From Cyanobium sp. Cruz CV13-4-11 (lineage in GTDB: Bacteria > Cyanobacteriota > Cyanobacteriia > PCC-6307 > Cyanobiaceae), in assembly GCF_024346055.1 (NCBI RefSeq), contig NZ_JAGQCH010000016.1:27399-91398 (forward strand): a stretch of DNA of 64,000 nt, read 5' to 3'. Below are positions 60,970-64,000 of this stretch, one piece after another (position 1 is the stretch's first letter; the number at the start of each line of letters is the position of its first letter). Position numbers and translations under genes: made by a program. Below the pieces are notes generated by a model. The model did not search any database. It worked only from the letters and a program-made list of their open reading frames with translations, and was not told the origin of the DNA.

Positions 60970-62213
60970 GGTTCCAGGGCTGGGGCTGCCAGTTCCGCCA
61001 CCAAAAGCGTGGCGGCCGCCTGCCGCCAGCTGTCCCCGTCCCCGTCCGGCTCCAGGGGCTCGGGCTGGGGCAGCAGCACATCCGGCTCGATGCCCTGGTT
61101 CTGGATGTCGCGGCCGCTGGGGGTGAGGTACCGGGCCACGGTCACGGCCAGACCGCTGCCGTCACTCAGGTTGATCAGGGTCTGGATCAGTCCTTTGCCG
61201 AAGGTGCGACTGCCGGCCAGGCGGGAGCGTCCACTGTCCTGCAGGGCACCGGCCAGGATCTCGCTGGCGCTGGCCGTGCCGGCGTTGACCAGGGTGAGCA
61301 TGGGGCCGCCGTAGAGGCGGCCGGGGGTCGCCTGCTGCCGGGCGGCGATGCCGCCCCGGTCCTGGGTCTCCACGATCGGATCCCCGTCGAGCAGTCCATC
61401 GGCCACCGCCAGCCCGGCGGCCACCAGCCCACCCGAGTTGTTGCGCAGGTCGAGGATCAGCCCTTCGATCGGCCCGCTCCCCCCGGCGGCGGTCAGCTCG
61501 GCGAGGGCGGAACGCACCTGCTGGGGCACCGGTTCGCTGAACTGGGTGATCCGCAGGTAACCCAGGCTGTGCCCCTCGCTCTGCAGGCGATGGCTGCGCA
61601 CCGGTTGCAGGTCCACCTCGCGGCGGTCGAGCAGCACCTCCGTGGGCTGGCCCGCCGGGGTGCGCAGGGCCAGGAGCACATCGCTGCCGGCGGGGCCCCG
61701 CAGGCGGGCGGCGGTGCCCTCCAGCCCCAGCACGTCGGCCGGGATGCCGTCCACCTTGAGGATCTCGGTGCCGGATACGATCCCAGCGTCGGCGGCGGGG
61801 GAGGCATCAAGGGGGGCGATCACGACGATCCGCTGATCCCCCGCCCGCAGTCCCAGCTGTAGCCCGACGCCGGTCACGCGGCCCTGGGTGTTGGAGCGCA
61901 GGGTGGCGTATTCCTCCGGGCGCAGCATCCGGGTGTAGGGGTCGCCGATCGGCGCCAGCATGGCCTCGATGGCGCCATAGGCCTGCACGGAACTGGCGAT
62001 CGACGTCTCCAGGGCCTTCTGGCGCAGGCGCCGCCATTGCACCGCCTCCAGTTGGGCGGGGTCGACGTAGCTCTGATTCACCAGCCGCCAGGCCTCCACC
62101 ACCAGCTGCTGGGCATCGCTGAGGGCCAGCGCCGGTGCTGGCAGGCACAGCAGCAGGCAGAGCCCTGTTGCAAAGCATTGAGCCGGGATGGACCGGCGGC
62201 CCGGGTGTCTCAC
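60966..62213 (-). CDS. ctp: Carboxyl-terminal processing protease
   Basis: The 415-residue periplasmic/lumenal protease has a signal peptide (CFATGLCLLLCLPAPALA), a PDZ domain (GLQLGLRAGDQRIVVIAPLD, DAGIVSGTEILKVDGIPA) and the S41 core with VNAGTASASEILAGALQDSG (catalytic Ser) and RTFGKGLIQTL (Lys). One family member matures D1 of photosystem II; this is the copy next to petBD. GTG 62213 is used, 50 bp from the divergent petB. Confidence 0.92.
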   Translation of the reverse strand: MRHPGRRSIPAQCFATGLCLLLCLPAPALALSDAQQLVVEAWRLVNQSYVDPAQLEAVQWRRLRQKALETSIASSVQAYGAIEAMLAPIGDPYTRMLRPEEYATLRSNTQGRVTGVGLQLGLRAGDQRIVVIAPLDASPAADAGIVSGTEILKVDGIPADVLGLEGTAARLRGPAGSDVLLALRTPAGQPTEVLLDRREVDLQPVRSHRLQSEGHSLGYLRITQFSEPVPQQVRSALAELTAAGGSGPIEGLILDLRNNSGGLVAAGLAVADGLLDGDPIVETQDRGGIAARQQATPGRLYGGPMLTLVNAGTASASEILAGALQDSGRSRLAGSRTFGKGLIQTLINLSDGSGLAVTVARYLTPSGRDIQNQGIEPDVLLPQPEPLEPDGDGDSWRQAAATLLVAELAAPALEP

Positions 62214-62263
62214 GGTGGGGTCAGCACGATCGGTAGACTCTCGCAACCCAAGCCCCACGCTGC

Positions 62264-62938
62264 ATGGCGAACTCGTCTCCTGGCGCCAAGTCGTCCCCGA
62301 TCTATGACTGGTTTGAGGAGCGCCTCGAAATCCAGGCGATCGCCGACGATATCTCTGCCAAGTACGTCCCGCCCCACGTCAACATTTTCTATTGCCTGGG
62401 CGGCATCACGCTGGTGTGCTTTCTGATTCAGTTCGCCACCGGCTTTGCGATGACCTTCTACTACAAGCCCACGGTGGTGGAGGCCTACAGCTCCGTCCAG
62501 TACCTGATGACCGACGTCAGCTTCGGCTGGCTGATCCGCTCGGTGCACCGCTGGAGCGCCAGCATGATGGTGCTGATGCTGATCCTGCACGTGTTCCGCG
62601 TGTACCTCACCGGTGGCTTCAAGCGCCCCCGCGAGCTCACCTGGGTCACCGGCGTGACCATGGCCGTGATCACCGTGTCCTTCGGTGTCACCGGCTACTC
62701 CCTCCCCTGGGACCAGGTCGGTTACTGGGCCGTCAAGATCGTCAGCGGCGTTCCCGCCGCCGTCCCCGTGGTGGGTGACTTCATGGTCGAGCTGCTCCGC
62801 GGCGGTGAAAGCGTGGGCCAGTCCACCCTGACGCGCTTCTACAGCCTGCACACCTTCGTGCTGCCTTGGCTGCTGGCGGTGTTCATGCTGATCCACTTCC
62901 TGATGATCCGTAAGCAGGGCATCTCCGGCCCGCTCTAA
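62264..62938 (+). CDS. petB: Cytochrome b6
   Basis: The 224-residue core of the b6f complex has four helices, Cys in [11 protein letters not shown] for heme c(n), and paired heme His in [20 protein letters not shown] and [20 protein letters not shown]. Its N-terminus ([11 protein letters not shown]) is a little longer than in many relatives. It forms an operon with petD. Confidence 0.99.
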   Translation: MANSSPGAKSSPIYDWFEERLEIQAIADDISAKYVPPHVNIFYCLGGITLVCFLIQFATGFAMTFYYKPTVVEAYSSVQYLMTDVSFGWLIRSVHRWSASMMVLMLILHVFRVYLTGGFKRPRELTWVTGVTMAVITVSFGVTGYSLPWDQVGYWAVKIVSGVPAAVPVVGDFMVELLRGGESVGQSTLTRFYSLHTFVLPWLLAVFMLIHFLMIRKQGISGPL

Positions 62939-62996
62939 ACCCCGGTCTTCCCTTTAGCCTTCCCCCACTGGTCACAAGCGTCCCGAGCTCTCCCCC

Positions 62997-63479
62997 ATGC
63001 ACATCCTCAAGAAGCCTGATCTCACCGATCCCAAGCTGCGGGCCAAGCTGGCCAAGGGCATGGGCCACAACTATTACGGCGAGCCGGCCTGGCCGAACGA
63101 CCTGCTCTACATTTTTCCGGTGGTGATCCTGGGAACCCTTGCCTGCCTGGTGGGGCTGGCCGTTCTCGATCCCGCCATGCTGGGGGATCGGGCGGATCCC
63201 TTCGCCACCCCGCTCGAGATCCTCCCGGAGTGGTACCTCTATCCGGTGTTCCAGATCCTCCGGGTCGTCCCCAACAAGCTCCTGGGCATTGCCCTCCAGA
63301 CGATGATCCCCCTGGGGCTAATGCTGATCCCCTTCATCGAGAGCTTCAACAAGTTCCAGAACCCGTTCCGCCGGCCCGTCGCCATGGGCGCCTTCCTGTT
63401 CGGCACCGCGTTCACCATTTACCTCGGCATCGGCGCCTGCCTGCCGATCGACAAGTCCCTCACCCTGGGTCTGTTCTGA
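62997..63479 (+). CDS. petD: Cytochrome b6f complex subunit IV
   Basis: The 160-residue subunit starts [20 protein letters not shown] and has the quinol-site [20 protein letters not shown], and three helices. It follows petB by 58 bp and ends 37 bp before a strong terminator. Confidence 0.99.
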   Translation: MHILKKPDLTDPKLRAKLAKGMGHNYYGEPAWPNDLLYIFPVVILGTLACLVGLAVLDPAMLGDRADPFATPLEILPEWYLYPVFQILRVVPNKLLGIALQTMIPLGLMLIPFIESFNKFQNPFRRPVAMGAFLFGTAFTIYLGIGACLPIDKSLTLGLF

Positions 63480-63516
63480 GGCCACCCGGGGCTCCGGCCC
63501 CGAACCATCTCCCTTG

Positions 63517-63541
63517 AGCCGCGAGCAATCGCGGCTTTTTT
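63517..63541 (+). terminator. Terminator after petD
   Basis: AGCCGCGA and TCGCGGCT form a perfect 8-bp stem around GCAA, followed by seven Ts (the first shared with the stem). Confidence 0.95.
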
Positions 63542-63790
63542 GTGTTCGGGCTCCGTCGTGCGCAGGTCCAGGGGCCAGCAGCAACCCTGCGGGTCCCACC
63601 CAGAGGCTCTATCAGCGAGGCCACGCTCACGGAGCCCTTTGGGTGCCTCCCACCGCACAGGAGGCGCGAATGGGCCAGGCAGAGCCCGCTTGCCGCCGGA
63701 ACCGTGCAAGCCCCTTCGCTATGGACCCTGTGCTGGTCAGGCGGCCACAGCCTGCAAAAGCGATAGAGGCGAAGGCTCAGCCGATGCAGG
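63542..63790. other. Non-coding stretch after petD
   Basis: Several short ORFs overlap here in all plus frames, but none has a ribosome site or a recognisable product. I see no gene. The DNA leads up to a candidate promoter at 63791. Confidence 0.5.
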
Positions 63791-63799
63791 TGGTATGAT
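63791..63799 (+). promoter_or_regulatory. Candidate strong promoter (extended -10)
   Basis: TGGTATGAT fits an extended -10 element (TGn-TATAAT type), which would start RNA near 63806. The -35 is weak. The DNA downstream looks like a structured RNA leader. Confidence 0.45.
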
Positions 63800-63805
63800 T
63801 TTGGA

Positions 63806-64000
63806 CTGCGCCCCAGAGAGCGAGAGCTCGAGCGGGGAGCAGGCTTACGAGATCAAGAGGCGCGAGCCGACGATGTTGTAAGTTTTCTGAGTCGCCGGGA
63901 GGCGACGCGCCGCGAGAGCCCCGGAAGGGGTGGAGCGGTAGAACCTGGACAACCAAAAAAGTTTAGGAACTGACGCTTCCACTGCGTCGGTTGCGGCTGG
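63806..64000 (+). ncRNA. Probable structured RNA leader, perhaps of an rRNA operon (runs off end)
   Basis: This stretch has no ORF with coding features but has several self-complementary blocks (GAGAGCGAGAGCTC, GTCGCCGGGAGGCGAC, GCCCCGGAAGGGG). The block AGAACCTGGACAACC resembles leader sequences before cyanobacterial rRNA genes, and from memory an rRNA operon lies near petBD in some Synechococcus. This is an inference; the 16S gene itself is not in the window. Confidence 0.4.

Noticed and set aside
1..64000. CRISPR array or prophage
   Set aside because: No regularly spaced direct repeats of 24-40 bp and no phage structural, integrase or lysis genes were seen. The only tandem array is the 15-bp one around the IS.

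Overview
The window is from a GC-rich picocyanobacterium. It carries photosystem genes (psaD, psbB, psbT, psbM), cytochrome b6f genes (petB, petD) and a phycocyanin rod locus with two cpcBA copies and no phycoerythrin genes. Gene order such as trpE-psaD-kinase-rodA-mrp-hemF and minC-HD-ctp-petB-petD is, from memory, typical of Synechococcus/Cyanobium. A green, phycocyanin-rich, freshwater or brackish Cyanobium-like strain fits best. This is inference; no search was run.

Layout. 1-7.5 kb: curvature protein CurT, a JAMM protease next to an E1-rhodanese enzyme, a potassium-channel-like protein, a tandem cobalamin adenosyltransferase, larE, speD, recF, tRNA-Arg. 7.5-20 kb: a tightly overlapping trpE-gshA-ppc operon, psaD, a degenerate histidine kinase, rodA, mrp, hemF and an amidase-like exported protein. 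20-30 kb: cytochrome b6f assembly factor, RNase D-like nuclease, a lipid-A-disaccharide-synthase-related protein, tRNA-Cys, a methyltransferase, several small proteins, aldo/keto reductase, purM, rlpA and fused panC-cmk. 30-38.5 kb: the phycocyanin locus. Read on the minus strand it runs cpcC, cpcD, cpcBA copy 2, a second cpcC, cpcBA copy 1, cpcE, cpcF, phosphatase; cpcT lies close by. 38.5-50 kb: tRNA-Phe, comF, DUF2470, a sugar kinase, metK, HAD phosphatase, S1 protein, nrdR, psbT, psbB, a 2Fe-2S protein, psbM, universal stress protein, thioesterase, dprA. 50.4-52.2 kb: an intact IS1182-like element splits dprA from prmC. 52.2-64 kb: prmC, a Sua5/YrdC protein, a GDT1-like Mn/Ca transporter, tRNA-Thr, a small LuxR regulator, minE, minD, a plus-strand phospholipase-D/ChrA/ChrA cassette, minC, an HD hydrolase, ctp, petB, petD and a probable strong RNA promoter running off the end.

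Most interesting points: two apparently identical 1,140-bp cpcBA segments with unrelated upstream DNA; the PLD-ChrA-ChrA cassette lodged between minC and minD; comF lying in frame behind the TGA of DUF2470 with no ATG/GTG/TTG start; recF with its conserved N-terminus upstream of any standard start; a perfect cyanobacterial LexA-type box before dprA; an IS inserted in a 15-bp tandem repeat with CTAG at both ends; and intrinsic terminators that abut the start codons of panC and trpE. No CRISPR array, prophage or recognisable riboswitch was seen.
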